From Arthrobacter sp. AZCC_0090 (lineage in GTDB: Bacteria > Actinomycetota > Actinomycetes > Actinomycetales > Micrococcaceae), in contig NZ_JACHEE010000006.1 in assembly GCF_014207375.1 (NCBI RefSeq), positions 124,001 to 188,000 of the forward strand: DNA of 64,000 nucleotides, read 5' to 3'. The translations under genes and the position numbers were made by a program. This document shows, piece by piece, positions 16,963-27,585 of this stretch. Below the pieces are notes generated by a model. The model was given only the letters and a program-made list of their open reading frames with translations, was not told the origin of the DNA and did not search any database. Position 1 is the first letter of the stretch. Each line of letters starts with the position of its first letter.

Positions 16963-19794
16963 ATGAGCACTGTGGACAGCTTCGGTTCCAAAGGCGTACT
17001 GAATGTAGCCGGCACCGATTATGAAATTTTCCGGTTGAACTCCGTTGAGGGCGCAGACAGCCTTCCGTTCAGCCTTAAAGTATTGCTTGAAAATCTCCTG
17101 CGGACGGAAGACGGCGCCAATATCACGGCCGACCACGTCCGCGCCTTGGCCGGTTGGGACCCGAATGCCCAGCCAGACACCGAGATCCAGTTCACCCCGG
17201 CTCGAGTCATCATGCAGGACTTCACCGGTGTTCCTTGTGTCGTCGACTTGGCCACCATGCGTGAAGCCGTCAAGGATCTCGGCGGCGACCCCAAGCGCGT
17301 CAACCCGCTGGCTCCGGCCGAAATGGTCATCGACCACTCCGTGCAGATCGACGCCTTCGGCAACTCCGGCGCCCTCGAGCGCAACATGGAGATCGAATAC
17401 CAGCGCAACGGCGAGCGTTACCAGTTCCTGCGCTGGGGCCAGACCGCTTTTGACGACTTCAAGGTTGTTCCCCCGGGAACCGGCATCGTCCACCAGGTCA
17501 ACATCGAATACCTGGCGCGTACCGTTATGACCCGCGAAGTTGAGGGCGTTCTCCGCGCCTACCCCGACACCTGCGTCGGTACCGACTCCCACACCACCAT
17601 GGTCAACGGCCTGGGCGTGCTGGGCTGGGGCGTGGGCGGCATCGAAGCCGAGGCTGCGATGCTCGGCCAGCCCGTCTCCATGCTGATCCCGCGTGTTGTC
17701 GGCTTCAAGCTCACCGGCTCCATTCCGGCGGGCGCCACGGCCACCGACGTCGTCTTGACCATCACCGAGCAGCTGCGCAAACACGGTGTTGTCGGCAAGT
17801 TCGTGGAGTTCTACGGCGAAGGCGTTGCGGCGGTGCCGCTGGCCAACCGCGCGACCATCGGTAACATGAGCCCGGAGTTCGGCTCCACGGCAGCCATGTT
17901 CCCGATCGACGACGTCACGCTCGACTACCTGCGCCTCACTGGCCGCTCCGAGCAGAACGTCGCCTTGGTTGAGGCCTACGCGAAAGAACAGGGCCTCTGG
18001 CACGATCCGTCCCACGAGATCAAGTTCTCCGAGTACCTTGAGCTGGACCTGTCCACGGTTGTTCCCTCCATCTCCGGCCCGAAGCGTCCCCAGGACCGCA
18101 TCATCCTCACGGAGTCGAAGGCACAGTTCCGCGAGGACCTGCGCAACTACGTCAAGGAAGACCTGGCCGACGGAAGCCTGGACGAAGCCATTGACGAGAG
18201 CTTCCCGGCCTCGGACTCGCCGTCGTTTACCGCTACCGCGACCCACTTGGCCGATGTAGCGCCGCACGCACACGGTCCCAAGTCGAATGGCCGCCCGTCG
18301 AACAAGGTGGGCGTCGTGACGGCTGACGGTCGCGAATTCGAACTGGACCACGGAGCCGTTTCGATCGCTTCGATTACGTCTTGCACCAACACGTCCAACC
18401 CCTCCGTCATGCTGGCCGCCGCCTTGCTCGCCCGCAACGCCGTGGACAAGGGCCTCACCTCCAAGCCCTGGGTCAAGACGTCGGTCGCTCCCGGCTCCAA
18501 GGTTGTCACCGACTACTACGAGAAGTCCGGCCTGACCCCCTACCTGGAGAAGCTCGGCTTCTACATTGTCGGCTACGGCTGCGCTACTTGCATCGGCAAC
18601 TCCGGACCGCTCGACGCCGAAATCTCCGAGGCCATCCAGGCCAACGACCTTTCCGTCACCGCAGTCCTCTCCGGCAACCGCAACTTCGAAGGCCGCATCA
18701 ACCCGGACGTCAAGATGAACTACCTGGCCTCGCCGCCGTTGGTCATCGCCTACGCCCTGGCCGGAACCATGGACTTCGACTTCGAGGCGGACGCCCTGGG
18801 CCAGGACCAGGACGGCAACGATGTCTTCTTGAAGGACATCTGGCCGAACCCCGTCGAGGTCCAGAAGGTCATCGATTCCTCGATCGACAAGGAAATGTTC
18901 GCCCGCGGCTACGAGGGCGTCTTCGACGGCGACGACCGTTGGAAGGCACTCGACACCCCGGCAGGCGACACCTTCGCCTGGGACGCCAAGTCCACTTACG
19001 TGCGGAAGCCCCCGTACTTCGAGGGCATGAAGGCACAGCCGGATCCGGTAACGGACATCACCGGCGCCCGGGTCCTTCTGAAGCTCGGCGATTCCGTCAC
19101 CACCGACCACATCTCCCCGGCCGGTTCGTTCAAGTCGGACACCCCGGCTGGCCAGTACCTTCTGGCCAACGGTGTGGAGCGCAAGGACTTCAACTCCTAC
19201 GGCTCACGCCGTGGCAACCACGAAGTCATGATCCGCGGAACCTTCGCGAACATCCGCATCAAGAACCAGCTGCTCGCTGACTTCAACGACGGTGCGGGCG
19301 TCGAGGGTGGCTTCACCCGCGACTTCACCCAGGCGGACGGCCCGCAGGCCTACGTCTACGACGCCGCCCAGAACTACCAGGCCGCGGGCACTCCGCTGGT
19401 GGTCCTAGCCGGCAAGGAGTACGGCTCCGGCTCATCCCGTGACTGGGCTGCCAAGGGCACCGCGCTGCTGGGTGTGAAGGCTGTCATCGCCGAAAGCTAC
19501 GAGCGTATCCACCGCTCCAACCTCATCGGCATGGGCGTCCTCCCGCTGCAGTACCCGGCCGGCGAGTCCGCCGCGTCCCTTGGCCTGGTCGGTACGGAAA
19601 CGTTCTCCGTCGAGGGCGTCATCGAGCTGAACAACGGCACCACGCCGCGGACGCTCAAGGTCACTGCAACGGCCGAGGACGGCAGTTCCAAGTCCTTCGA
19701 TGCCGTGCTGCGCATCGACACCCCGGGCGAAGCGGACTACTACCGCAACGGTGGAATCCTGCAGTACGTCCTGCGCCAGATCTCCGCACACTAG
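16963..19794 (+). CDS. acnA: Aconitate hydratase
   Basis: Interconverts citrate and isocitrate in the TCA cycle using a 4Fe-4S cluster. The 943 residues fit AcnA/IRP1-type enzymes (about 900). Cluster ligands are C474 ([11 protein letters not shown]), C540 and C543 (CATCIGN), with the same 66-residue spacing as in the E. coli enzyme. Other signatures are [20 protein letters not shown] and the swivel-domain motif [20 protein letters not shown] precedes the ATG. The gene stands alone between hairpins, behind a DtxR-like box. An insertion around residues 425-445 rich in charged and small residues is usual in the actinobacterial form. Confidence 0.96.
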   Translation: MSTVDSFGSKGVLNVAGTDYEIFRLNSVEGADSLPFSLKVLLENLLRTEDGANITADHVRALAGWDPNAQPDTEIQFTPARVIMQDFTGVPCVVDLATMREAVKDLGGDPKRVNPLAPAEMVIDHSVQIDAFGNSGALERNMEIEYQRNGERYQFLRWGQTAFDDFKVVPPGTGIVHQVNIEYLARTVMTREVEGVLRAYPDTCVGTDSHTTMVNGLGVLGWGVGGIEAEAAMLGQPVSMLIPRVVGFKLTGSIPAGATATDVVLTITEQLRKHGVVGKFVEFYGEGVAAVPLANRATIGNMSPEFGSTAAMFPIDDVTLDYLRLTGRSEQNVALVEAYAKEQGLWHDPSHEIKFSEYLELDLSTVVPSISGPKRPQDRIILTESKAQFREDLRNYVKEDLADGSLDEAIDESFPASDSPSFTATATHLADVAPHAHGPKSNGRPSNKVGVVTADGREFELDHGAVSIASITSCTNTSNPSVMLAAALLARNAVDKGLTSKPWVKTSVAPGSKVVTDYYEKSGLTPYLEKLGFYIVGYGCATCIGNSGPLDAEISEAIQANDLSVTAVLSGNRNFEGRINPDVKMNYLASPPLVIAYALAGTMDFDFEADALGQDQDGNDVFLKDIWPNPVEVQKVIDSSIDKEMFARGYEGVFDGDDRWKALDTPAGDTFAWDAKSTYVRKPPYFEGMKAQPDPVTDITGARVLLKLGDSVTTDHISPAGSFKSDTPAGQYLLANGVERKDFNSYGSRRGNHEVMIRGTFANIRIKNQLLADFNDGAGVEGGFTRDFTQADGPQAYVYDAAQNYQAAGTPLVVLAGKEYGSGSSRDWAAKGTALLGVKAVIAESYERIHRSNLIGMGVLPLQYPAGESAASLGLVGTETFSVEGVIELNNGTTPRTLKVTATAEDGSSKSFDAVLRIDTPGEADYYRNGGILQYVLRQISAH

Positions 19795-19837
19795 CGGCAA
19801 TTTGCGCAGACTGCGCCTGAGCCAATAGGCAACAGCT

Positions 19838-19872
19838 ACAGCCCCGGATGGTCGTTGACCAACCGGGGCTGT
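19838..19872 (+). terminator. Hairpin terminator after acnA
   Basis: ACAGCCCCGG (19838-19847) pairs perfectly with CCGGGGCTGT (19863-19872) around a 15-base loop, 43 bases after the acnA stop, followed by CGCCTTTC. Strong GC stem, weak T-run. Confidence 0.7.
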
Positions 19873-19946
19873 CGCCTTTCCGGCGGCTTCGCGGCGGCCA
19901 AGGCGTTAGAGTTATATAGCACGTCAATCACCCTAAGGAGGGGCCG

Positions 19947-21920
19947 TTGGGACTTTTGGAGACAATCCGGAACCCGCAGGACCTGAGCAAGCTCACCAGC
20001 CAGCAGCTGGAGCAGCTTGCCGGCGAGATCAGGACTTTCCTCATCACCAACGTCGCTCAAACGGGTGGACACCTCGGACCGAACCTTGGCGTGGTGGAAC
20101 TCACCATGGCCATCCACAAGGTCTTCGATTCGCCGCGAGACAGCATCGTCTTTGACACCGGCCACCAGTCCTACGTCCACAAATTGCTGACGGGACGGCA
20201 GGACTTCAGCACCCTCCGGCAGCAAGGCGGCATGTCCGGGTACCCCGATCGTGGCGAATCAGAACACGACATCGTCGAGAGCTCCCACGCATCATCCTCC
20301 CTGTCCTGGGCCGACGGTATCTCCCGCGCCCGGCAATTGACCGGAGAAGGCGATCGCTGCGTCGTCGCGGTCGTCGGTGACGGCGCCCTGACGGGCGGAA
20401 TGGCTTGGGAAGCGATCAACAACATTGCCGCGGACAAGCGCCGTCGCGTGGTGATAGTCGTCAACGACAACGGCCGTTCCTACGCCCCCACGGTCGGCGG
20501 CCTGGCAGACTATCTCGCTTCGCTGCGCCCCACAATCGACTCGTTCCGCGCTGCCCCCACCTACGAGGTTGTGTTGGATTGGTGGAAGAAGAAGCTGCAA
20601 AACGGCGGTCCCATTGGCCAGTTCACCTACAAGAGCCTGCATGCCATGAAGAAGGGCATCAAGGACTGGTGGGCTCCGCAAGGCATGTTTGAAGACCTCG
20701 GCATGAAGTACATCGGCCCTGTCGACGGCCACAACATGCGCGCCCTCGAACACGCGCTCACCACGGCCCGCAACTATGGCGGCCCCGTGATCGTCCATGC
20801 CATGACGGAAAAGGGACACGGTTACGCGCCTGCCCTCGCCAACGAGGCAGACCAGTTCCACGCCGTCGGAATCATCGATCCCGAGACCGGCGAACCAACC
20901 CAGGCCGGTGGAGCCCGCTCCTGGACGTCTATATTCGCCGAGGAAATCGCGGATATCGCCGACGAACGCAAGGACATCGTGGGCATCACCGGGGCCATGC
21001 TGATTCCGGTCGGACTGCACAAGTTCGCGGAACGGCACCCGGAAAGGGTGATCGACGTGGGCATCGCCGAACAACATGCCCTCACCTCGGCGGCCGGCAT
21101 GGCCTTCGGCGGACTGCACCCGGTAGTAGCCGTCTACGCTACGTTCCTCAACCGCGCTTTCGATCAGCTCCTCATGGACGTAGCCCTCCACAAGGCTGGA
21201 GTCACGGTTGTCCTGGACCGCGCCGGGGTGACCGGCCCGGATGGTGCCAGCCACCACGGCATGTGGGACATGGCGATGGTCCAGATCGTTCCGGGGCTCC
21301 ATCTCGCGGCTCCGCGCGATGCCAGCCGCCTGCGCGAAGAGCTCCGCGAGGCCGTCGCGATTGCTGACGCACCCAGTGTGGTGCGCTTCTCCAAGGGCAG
21401 CGTTGGAAGCGAGATCGAAGCGATCGAACGGCTTTCTGACGGCGTCGATGTGCTGGCTCGCCGGCCCGAAGGCTCCACAGAGAACGACGTCCTGATTGTC
21501 AGCGTCGGCGCCATGTCCGAGCTCGCCCTTGACGTCGCGTCCCGGCTCGGTTCCCAAGGCATCAGTTCCACAGTTGTCGATCCGCGCTGGGTCCTGCCGG
21601 TACGCAAGTCCATCATCGCCCTCGCCGCCCGGCACCGATTGGTGGTCTGCATCGAAGACGGCGTTCGTGCCGGCGGCGTCGGATCCCGTATCCGCCAGGA
21701 GATGCGGGCAGCCGGCGTGGACACGGCGCTCAACGAAGTGGGACTTCCGGTCGAATTCCTCGACCACGGAACCAGGAGCCAAGTGCTTGAACGGGTGGGG
21801 CTTACTGCCCAACAGATAACGCACGACGTCGTCGCGCAGGTTCTGGGGACAAAGGTGCCTTTCGCGCGTCCCCTGCCGGGACACGAACACCCCACCACAG
21901 GCAGCCTCCCCAAGCTGTGA
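19947..21920 (+). CDS. dxs: 1-deoxy-D-xylulose-5-phosphate synthase
   Basis: First enzyme of the MEP isoprenoid pathway: condenses pyruvate and glyceraldehyde 3-phosphate using thiamine diphosphate. 657 residues from a TTG start with AAGGAGGGG upstream. The thiamine-diphosphate motif [16 protein letters not shown] (ending with NDNGRSY) is intact; the N-terminal [16 protein letters not shown] and the transketolase-like pyrimidine domain [17 protein letters not shown] carry the catalytic glutamate. A TATATA stretch at 19913-19918 could be a -10 element. The next gene overlaps its stop (GTGA). Confidence 0.95.
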   Translation: MGLLETIRNPQDLSKLTSQQLEQLAGEIRTFLITNVAQTGGHLGPNLGVVELTMAIHKVFDSPRDSIVFDTGHQSYVHKLLTGRQDFSTLRQQGGMSGYPDRGESEHDIVESSHASSSLSWADGISRARQLTGEGDRCVVAVVGDGALTGGMAWEAINNIAADKRRRVVIVVNDNGRSYAPTVGGLADYLASLRPTIDSFRAAPTYEVVLDWWKKKLQNGGPIGQFTYKSLHAMKKGIKDWWAPQGMFEDLGMKYIGPVDGHNMRALEHALTTARNYGGPVIVHAMTEKGHGYAPALANEADQFHAVGIIDPETGEPTQAGGARSWTSIFAEEIADIADERKDIVGITGAMLIPVGLHKFAERHPERVIDVGIAEQHALTSAAGMAFGGLHPVVAVYATFLNRAFDQLLMDVALHKAGVTVVLDRAGVTGPDGASHHGMWDMAMVQIVPGLHLAAPRDASRLREELREAVAIADAPSVVRFSKGSVGSEIEAIERLSDGVDVLARRPEGSTENDVLIVSVGAMSELALDVASRLGSQGISSTVVDPRWVLPVRKSIIALAARHRLVVCIEDGVRAGGVGSRIRQEMRAAGVDTALNEVGLPVEFLDHGTRSQVLERVGLTAQQITHDVVAQVLGTKVPFARPLPGHEHPTTGSLPKL

Positions 21921-22492
21921 GCGGGGACGCATCGCGGCGGCCCGGCGCTCTCCAGCCGGGAGACCTGGTGGTTGCCCGGAACCGGAAATGGGACGGGACA
22001 GCCCACTGGGTTGTGCCGGGACGTTATCTCGGCGAGGACATCCATGGCTGGTGGATTTTCCAAGGGCGGGGTGAATTCTGTTCCCGACCGGGAGCCGCCT
22101 TCTACACGGCGTCGGACGCAGTACTCTTGGTGCCGCGTTCAGGGGAGTACGTGGCCACGTTCTACGACGACACCTACCCCGGGGATTTCCGGATCTACGT
22201 AGATCTGGCCATGGCCCACGAGTGGAAGCCCATCAAGCCCGGCGTAGCCGAATTCCACATGATTGACATGGATCTCGACGTCATCCGTTCCGTGCACAGG
22301 GACGTGTTTATCGACGACGAAGACGAATTCGACGAGCACCGCGTCACCATGGCCTACCCCGACGATGTGGTCGAATCCATGCGGCAGGAATGCGGCGCGC
22401 TTTACCAGGCAGTATTCACCAAACAGGCACCCTTCGACGGCACGGGACCCAGCAGTACGTGTGCCGAATGGTTCAGAAAAGGACGGGCATGA
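21917..22492 (+). CDS. DUF402 domain-containing protein
   Basis: A 191-residue protein from a GTG that overlaps the dxs stop. The DUF402 (FomD-like) barrel is recognisable by [29 protein letters not shown] and the acidic cluster [25 protein letters not shown], which in characterised members binds divalent metals for hydrolysis of nucleotide diphosphates. Substrate unknown here. Coupled to the next gene by ATGA. Confidence 0.8.
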   Translation: MSGDASRRPGALQPGDLVVARNRKWDGTAHWVVPGRYLGEDIHGWWIFQGRGEFCSRPGAAFYTASDAVLLVPRSGEYVATFYDDTYPGDFRIYVDLAMAHEWKPIKPGVAEFHMIDMDLDVIRSVHRDVFIDDEDEFDEHRVTMAYPDDVVESMRQECGALYQAVFTKQAPFDGTGPSSTCAEWFRKGRA

Positions 22493-23049
22493 GCGGCATC
22501 ATCCGCACCTACAAGCGCGACGACGAAGCTGTCCTGCATTTCCGGGAGGCCTGGTACGACGACGAATTCAAGCAGTTCGTGATCAACCACGGGGTCGTAG
22601 GACACCAGAGCAGCACTGACGAAACCGACGTTGAGGACGAGGCCGCCGTCGAAGGACTCATGGCTGCTTTTGCAGCGCAATGCGAAGAGGACGGTTACGC
22701 CGAGATCCCGGAGACCGAGCAGTTCTGGGTGGTCGCCCAAATCGCGCTGAAAACGAAGGATGGTACCGAGCGCGACCGCTACCTTGAACGAAAGGCCAAG
22801 GCTGCCCTGACCAGCGAACTGGCTTGGCGCGGCCTCGGGACAGTGGAGCGTTCCGAAATCGGCGACGCGAAGCTCAACATTTACTGCCTGTGCCCGGATG
22901 TCAACAAGGCCGTTAACGCCATCAAGGTGTGCATCCGCGGAGAAGACCTGGACTTCACCAAGCTGAGCATCGCTGCGGCCCCCCATGCCGAACCTGCCGC
23001 CTTCAAAGTGAAACACTCGCCGAAAACCGGCGCGGGCTTTACTCTCTAA
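22489..23049 (+). CDS. Conserved hypothetical protein
   Basis: A 186-residue soluble protein starting at the ATG at 22489 ([20 protein letters not shown]), overlapping the DUF402 stop. Not recognised. The first half is acidic (DETDVEDEAAVEGLM) and alpha-helical; the middle (VVAQIALKTKDGTERDRYLERK) alternates strands and helices. Two cysteines occur in YCLCPDV. No membrane segment or known catalytic motif. Position in a dxs-linked operon is the only clue to function. Confidence 0.7.
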   Translation: MSGIIRTYKRDDEAVLHFREAWYDDEFKQFVINHGVVGHQSSTDETDVEDEAAVEGLMAAFAAQCEEDGYAEIPETEQFWVVAQIALKTKDGTERDRYLERKAKAALTSELAWRGLGTVERSEIGDAKLNIYCLCPDVNKAVNAIKVCIRGEDLDFTKLSIAAAPHAEPAAFKVKHSPKTGAGFTL

Positions 23050-23079
23050 GGACTACGTCACCGCTTCGAAGGGACAATC

Positions 23080-23295
23080 ATGGCGCCCAAGAGCAACTGG
23101 CCCGGACACACTCCGCTGCCGAAGGGCTTGTCTGCTCCGGCACGCAGGGCACTCGCCCATGAAGGACTGGAAACCTTGGAACAGCTCGCCGAGTTCGGCG
23201 AGCGGCGGGTAGCGGCCCTGCATGGCATGGGACCCAAGGTCATGGCGCAGTTACACGAAGCGATGGAAGAGGCAGGGATAGCCTTCGGATCCTGA
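23080..23295 (+). CDS. Small helix-hairpin-helix protein
   Basis: A 71-residue protein with a GAAGGGACA RBS-like stretch before the ATG. Residues about 25-65 (LAHEGLETLEQLAEFGERRV, LHGMGPKVMAQLHEAM) match the tandem helix-hairpin-helix pattern seen in the RNA polymerase alpha C-terminal domain and DNA ligases; GMGPK is the hairpin glycine motif. Likely binds DNA non-specifically or a protein partner; exact role unknown. Confidence 0.75.
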   Translation: MAPKSNWPGHTPLPKGLSAPARRALAHEGLETLEQLAEFGERRVAALHGMGPKVMAQLHEAMEEAGIAFGS

Positions 23296-23333
23296 GCGGC
23301 TGATTGGCCACCGCGGCGTTGTAGGGTGAAACC

Positions 23334-24311
23334 ATGACTGAATACCGCCGTCTTGGACATTCCGGATTGACCGTCTCAGTAGTCGGTTTGGGGTGCAACA
23401 ATCTTGGCCGGGCAAATACGGCCACGGAATCGCAGGAGGGCACCAACGCGGTGGTGCATGCCGCACTGGATGCCGGGGTGACCCTTTTCGACGTCGCCGA
23501 CGTCTACGGCCGGGAGCCCGGCCTCAGCGAAACCATGCTGGGCGTCGCGCTGAAGGGTCGCCGGGACGACGCCATCGTGGCCACCAAATTCGGTCTCGAC
23601 ATGCACGGCGTGAACGGCAACGACTTCGGAGCCCGGGGATCACGCCGCTACATCATCCAGGCCGCAGAGGCGTCGCTGCGCCGCCTTGGCACCGACTGGA
23701 TCGACCTGTACCAGTACCACACTCCGGATCCGCTCACCCCAGTGGACGAGACCCTCGCGGCCCTCGATGACCTCGTGACGGCAGGTAAAGTCCGGTACAT
23801 CGGCCACTCCAACCGTGCTGGCTGGCAAATCGCCGAGGCCGAATACGTCGCGCGGATGCAGGGCGGCGCCCGGTTCATTTCGACGCAAAACCACTACAAC
23901 CTGTTGGACCGCCGCGCGGAACTCGAAGTGCTGCCGGCCGCCCAGGCCTTCGGGCTCGGTGTCCTGCCGTATTTCCCTCTGGCCAACGGTCTCCTCACGG
24001 GCAAGTATTCTCCAGGCAGCGCCCCCGAAGGATCGCGCCTGAGCCATACTCGGACCAATATGGTCAACGACGCCGATTGGGTCCAGTTGGGCCGGTTCAG
24101 CCAATTCGCCAAGGAACGGGACTTGAGTGAAGTGCAGCTGGCGTTCTCCTGGCTGGCCGCCCAGCCTGCCGTGAGCAGCGTCATTGCTGGAGCTACCCGC
24201 CCCGGGCAAATCACCGAAAACGCGCAAGCGGTGCGCTGGGTGCCCACGGCGGAAGAGCGCGCCGAGTTGGATGAGATCTTCCCGCGTTCGCCCAAGGTTG
24301 CCCTTTTCTGA
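23334..24311 (+). CDS. Aldo/keto reductase
   Basis: A 325-residue NADPH-dependent oxidoreductase with a TIM barrel. The catalytic tetrad is visible: Asp and Tyr in FDVADVYGREPGLSE, Lys in VATKFGLD, His in YQYHTPDPL. The cofactor end VSSVIAGATRPGQITEN is present. Similarity is to the YajO/YghZ-type reductases; substrate unknown. The start MTEYRRLGHSGLTVS is canonical. Ten bases separate it from the nucleoside hydrolase. Confidence 0.9.
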   Translation: MTEYRRLGHSGLTVSVVGLGCNNLGRANTATESQEGTNAVVHAALDAGVTLFDVADVYGREPGLSETMLGVALKGRRDDAIVATKFGLDMHGVNGNDFGARGSRRYIIQAAEASLRRLGTDWIDLYQYHTPDPLTPVDETLAALDDLVTAGKVRYIGHSNRAGWQIAEAEYVARMQGGARFISTQNHYNLLDRRAELEVLPAAQAFGLGVLPYFPLANGLLTGKYSPGSAPEGSRLSHTRTNMVNDADWVQLGRFSQFAKERDLSEVQLAFSWLAAQPAVSSVIAGATRPGQITENAQAVRWVPTAEERAELDEIFPRSPKVALF

Positions 24312-24321
24312 GGACCGTTCC

Positions 24322-25407
24322 GTGAGCGAGGATCCGACGCCGACTGCCGGGCACCGCGAGTCGGTGAGCTTGCTGGTGGACTGCGACACGGGAATCGACG
24401 ACGCCCTCGCCTTGGCCTATCTGTGCAGCCAGCCGCAAGTGGAGCTCGTGGCCGTGAGCAGCACCCCGGGCAACGTTGCCGCCGAGCAGGTGGCACGCAA
24501 CAACCTGTCCCTGCTCGAGCTGTGTGGCCGCCCCGACGTGCCCGTTGCCATCGGTGCACGGGCGCCGCTGCGGATCCCGCTGGTCACGACGCCGGAAACG
24601 CACGGTCCCCAGGGCATCGGCTACGCCGAGCTGCTGGAACCGCACGGAAAGGTGTACGACGTTGACGCCGTCGAACTCTGGGTGGAAGCAGCCCGGTCAC
24701 GGCCGGGGGAGCTGACCGCCCTGCTGACAGCGCCGCTCACTAACTTCGCCCTCGCCCTGCGGGCCGAACCGCGCCTGCCGGAGCTGCTGCGCGGCGTCGT
24801 GATCATGGGCGGCAGCTATTACTACCAAGGCAATACGACTCCCACCGCGGAGTGGAACACCCACGTTGATCCGCACGCGGCGGCCGAAGTGTTCGCGGCC
24901 TTCTCCGGGCTTCCTGAGGAGCAACTTCCAGTGGTGTGTGCCCTGGAGACCACGGAACGGATCGAACTGAAGCCCAAACACCTCGCCGCCCTGGCCGCAG
25001 AGGCAGGCTGCGCCGAGCCGGAACTTGTCATGCCGGATCAGCCAGAAGGGCGGCGCAGCACCGCTTCCAGCGAACTCGTGCGGCATGTCAGCGACATGCT
25101 GCGCTTCTACTTCGAGTTCCACCGCCGCTACGACCAGGGCTACGTGGCGCACATCCACGATTACTTCGCCGCATCGGTCGCCGCCGGGACCGCCAGATAC
25201 CGGACCCGCAGCGCAACAGTGCACGTGGAGACAACAGCTCCTAGGCTTATCGGAACCACTGTGGCGGATTTTCGCGGACTCTGGGGCGAGCCGCCCAACG
25301 CGCGCATCGTCTCGGAGAACCACCCCGAGGAAGCGTTCAACGAACTGGTGCGCTCATTGGGCGGCCTCGCCCGTCGGCTGGGAAACCAGGACGGCCGGAG
25401 ACGGTGA
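24322..25407 (+). CDS. Nucleoside hydrolase
   Basis: Cleaves the N-glycosidic bond of ribonucleosides in salvage. The GTG at 24322 ([15 protein letters not shown]) gives 361 residues. Ca2+ and ribose binding signature LLVDCDTGIDDALALAYL near residue 16, then LLTAPLTNFALAL, IMGGSYYYQGNTTP, and EWNTHVDPHAAAEVF are all typical of the inosine/uridine-preferring family. Substrate preference cannot be set. Immediately follows the aldo/keto reductase. Confidence 0.9.
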   Translation: MSEDPTPTAGHRESVSLLVDCDTGIDDALALAYLCSQPQVELVAVSSTPGNVAAEQVARNNLSLLELCGRPDVPVAIGARAPLRIPLVTTPETHGPQGIGYAELLEPHGKVYDVDAVELWVEAARSRPGELTALLTAPLTNFALALRAEPRLPELLRGVVIMGGSYYYQGNTTPTAEWNTHVDPHAAAEVFAAFSGLPEEQLPVVCALETTERIELKPKHLAALAAEAGCAEPELVMPDQPEGRRSTASSELVRHVSDMLRFYFEFHRRYDQGYVAHIHDYFAASVAAGTARYRTRSATVHVETTAPRLIGTTVADFRGLWGEPPNARIVSENHPEEAFNELVRSLGGLARRLGNQDGRRR

Positions 25408-25434
25408 ATCGCCCCGGGCAGGCCAGCCGGAAAG

Positions 25435-27585
25435 CTAGCCCGCGGCCGGCTTCGAAGCGATTCCGGGTGCCAGGAAGCGTTTGCCGTTAACACGCTCGGA
25501 AGCGCCCACCCGGTCCAGATACGGTGTGATCCCGCCCAGGAACATCGGCCAGCCGGCACCGAGGATCACGCAGAGGTCGATGTCTTCCGGCCCGGCCACT
25601 ACCCCTTCAGCCAACATGAGCCCGATTTCCTCGGCGAGGGCGTCCTGGGTTCGGCGCAGCACTTCCTCGGCCGTTGACGGTGTGGTGCCGAAGGACATGA
25701 GTGCCAGCGTCTCTGCCGGGATGACAGGCGTTCCATCAGGACCAGGTGCCCAGAGCGACTTCACACCGTTGTCAATCAGCTTCTGCAGGTTCTGGGACAC
25801 CGCGAAACGCTCGCCGAAGGCAGTGTGCAGCGATTCCTGGACGTGCTGGGCGACCGGAAGGCCCACCATCGCGCTGAGGGTGAACGGACTCATTGGCAGG
25901 CCTATCGGGCGCAGCGCCGCGTCGGCGACTTCCGCCGGTGTCCCTTCGTCGAACGCGGCAATGACTTCGCCCATGAGCCGCAGCAAGATCCGGTTGACGA
26001 CGAAAGCGGCTGCGTCCTTGACCAGCACGGCTGTCTTCTTCAAGCCCTTGGCGAGCTCGAAAGCGGTAGCCAGCACGGCGTCGTCGGTCTTTGGAGCGCG
26101 CACGATCTCCAGGAGCGGCATGACCGCAACGGGGTTGAAGAAGTGGAAACCGACCAGGCGCTCCGGGTACTGCAGATCTTCGGCCATCGCGGTCACGGAC
26201 AGCGAGGACGTGTTGGTCGCGAGGATGCACTCGGGGGAGACGATGGCCTCCACCTCGGCGAACACCTGCTTTTTGACGTTGAGTTCCTCGAAGACTGCTT
26301 CAATGACGAAATCGGCGTCGGCGAATGCCTCCTTGGAGACGGAACCGCTGACGAGGGCCTTGGTCCGGTTGGCGGCGTCGGAGCTGATCCGTTTCTTTCC
26401 AAGCAGCTTGTCCACTTCCGCATGAACGTAGGCAACTCCCTTGTCCACGCGCTCCTGGTCGATGTCCGTCAAGACAACAGGCACCTTGAGCTGGCGTGCG
26501 AAGAGCAAGGCGAGCTGGCTCGCCATCAGGCCGGCACCCACGACGCCGATCTTCGTCACCGGACGTGCGAGCTTGCGGTCCGGCGCACCTGCGGGCCGTT
26601 TCGACCGTTTCTGTACGAGGTCCAGGAAGGCGTAGACGGTGGAGCGGAACTCTTCCGTCTGCATCAAGTCTGCGAGCGTCTCGCATTCCAGGGCCGCGGA
26701 TTCGACTTTGCTCATGGGCCGGTTGACCTCGAGGATATCCAGTACCTTGGCCGGAGCCGGTGAAGCGTTCGACGTCTTGGCTTCCACGAACGCCCGGCCT
26801 GCTGCCACCGCGCCCGTCCAGCGTTCGGCAACGGCAGGATCCGCCGGATCCACGGAGTTGCTCCGCTCCGGGATCGTCTCGCCGGCAATCACTTTCGCGG
26901 CCCAAGCAATGGACTGCTCCACGAAATCTGCTGGTTCGAAGATCGCGTCGGCAATGCCGAGCTGGAGGGCCTGTGGGCCGGTGAGCGTGCGGTTGTTGCT
27001 CAGCGGGTTCTCGATCATGACCTTGACGGCGTTTTCCGGGCCGATGAGGCGGGGAAGGATGTAGACGCCGCCCCATCCCGGGACAAGTCCGATGAACGCT
27101 TCAGGCAACCCGAGGGCGCCCGCGCCGGTGGAGACCGTGCGATAAGTGGACTGGAGGGCGATTTCGAGACCACCACCGAGGGCGAGGCCATTGATGAAGG
27201 CAAAGCTGGGGACTCCCAGATCCGCGAGCGTCGCGTAGACGTCATGGCCCAGCTGTGCCATCCACAGGCCGTGATCCCGCTCTTCGAGCCGTTTGACCGC
27301 GGAAAGATCCGCTCCCGCCACGAGGAAGTATGGCTTGCCCGTGACGCCGACGCCGACGATCTCGCCGCGCATGGCGCGCTCCTTGAGGCCTTCAAGCACC
27401 GTGCCGAGCTCCACGAGGGTATTGGGTCCAAGGGTGGTGGGCTTGGTATGGTCAAGCCCGTTGTCCAGGGTGATCAGGGCGAACGTTCCGGCGTCGCCGG
27501 GGAGTTCGATGTCTTGGACGTAGGAGTGGGTCACTGTCTCGTCCGGGAAAAGTCCGGCCAGTTTCTGGAATTCGGCGGCGCTCAT
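25435..27585 (-). CDS. fadB: Multifunctional 3-hydroxyacyl-CoA dehydrogenase / enoyl-CoA hydratase (FadB)
   Basis: Alpha subunit of the fatty-acid beta-oxidation complex, 716 residues. Residues about 20-230 are a crotonase domain (LVAGADLSAVKRL, GGGLEIALQSTYR, LGLPEAFIGLVPGWGG with the catalytic glutamate region). From about 345 onward there is an NAD-binding domain (TKIGVVGAGLMASQLALLF) and HHCC domain with HFFNPVAVMPLLEIV. Length and order match mycobacterial FadB. Its ATG overlaps the fadA stop (ATGA), giving the expected fadA-fadB pair. The cofactor loop reads GAGLMA rather than the commoner GAGxMG. Confidence 0.92.
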   Translation of the reverse strand: MSAAEFQKLAGLFPDETVTHSYVQDIELPGDAGTFALITLDNGLDHTKPTTLGPNTLVELGTVLEGLKERAMRGEIVGVGVTGKPYFLVAGADLSAVKRLEERDHGLWMAQLGHDVYATLADLGVPSFAFINGLALGGGLEIALQSTYRTVSTGAGALGLPEAFIGLVPGWGGVYILPRLIGPENAVKVMIENPLSNNRTLTGPQALQLGIADAIFEPADFVEQSIAWAAKVIAGETIPERSNSVDPADPAVAERWTGAVAAGRAFVEAKTSNASPAPAKVLDILEVNRPMSKVESAALECETLADLMQTEEFRSTVYAFLDLVQKRSKRPAGAPDRKLARPVTKIGVVGAGLMASQLALLFARQLKVPVVLTDIDQERVDKGVAYVHAEVDKLLGKKRISSDAANRTKALVSGSVSKEAFADADFVIEAVFEELNVKKQVFAEVEAIVSPECILATNTSSLSVTAMAEDLQYPERLVGFHFFNPVAVMPLLEIVRAPKTDDAVLATAFELAKGLKKTAVLVKDAAAFVVNRILLRLMGEVIAAFDEGTPAEVADAALRPIGLPMSPFTLSAMVGLPVAQHVQESLHTAFGERFAVSQNLQKLIDNGVKSLWAPGPDGTPVIPAETLALMSFGTTPSTAEEVLRRTQDALAEEIGLMLAEGVVAGPEDIDLCVILGAGWPMFLGGITPYLDRVGASERVNGKRFLAPGIASKPAAG

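Noticed and set aside
16906..19110. A 734-codon open frame antisense to acnA
   Set aside because: High-GC codon bias opens long antisense frames; no family resemblance and acnA on the other strand is beyond doubt.
20292..21932. A 546-codon open frame antisense to dxs
   Set aside because: Same cause: shadow of dxs codon usage; no RBS or homology.
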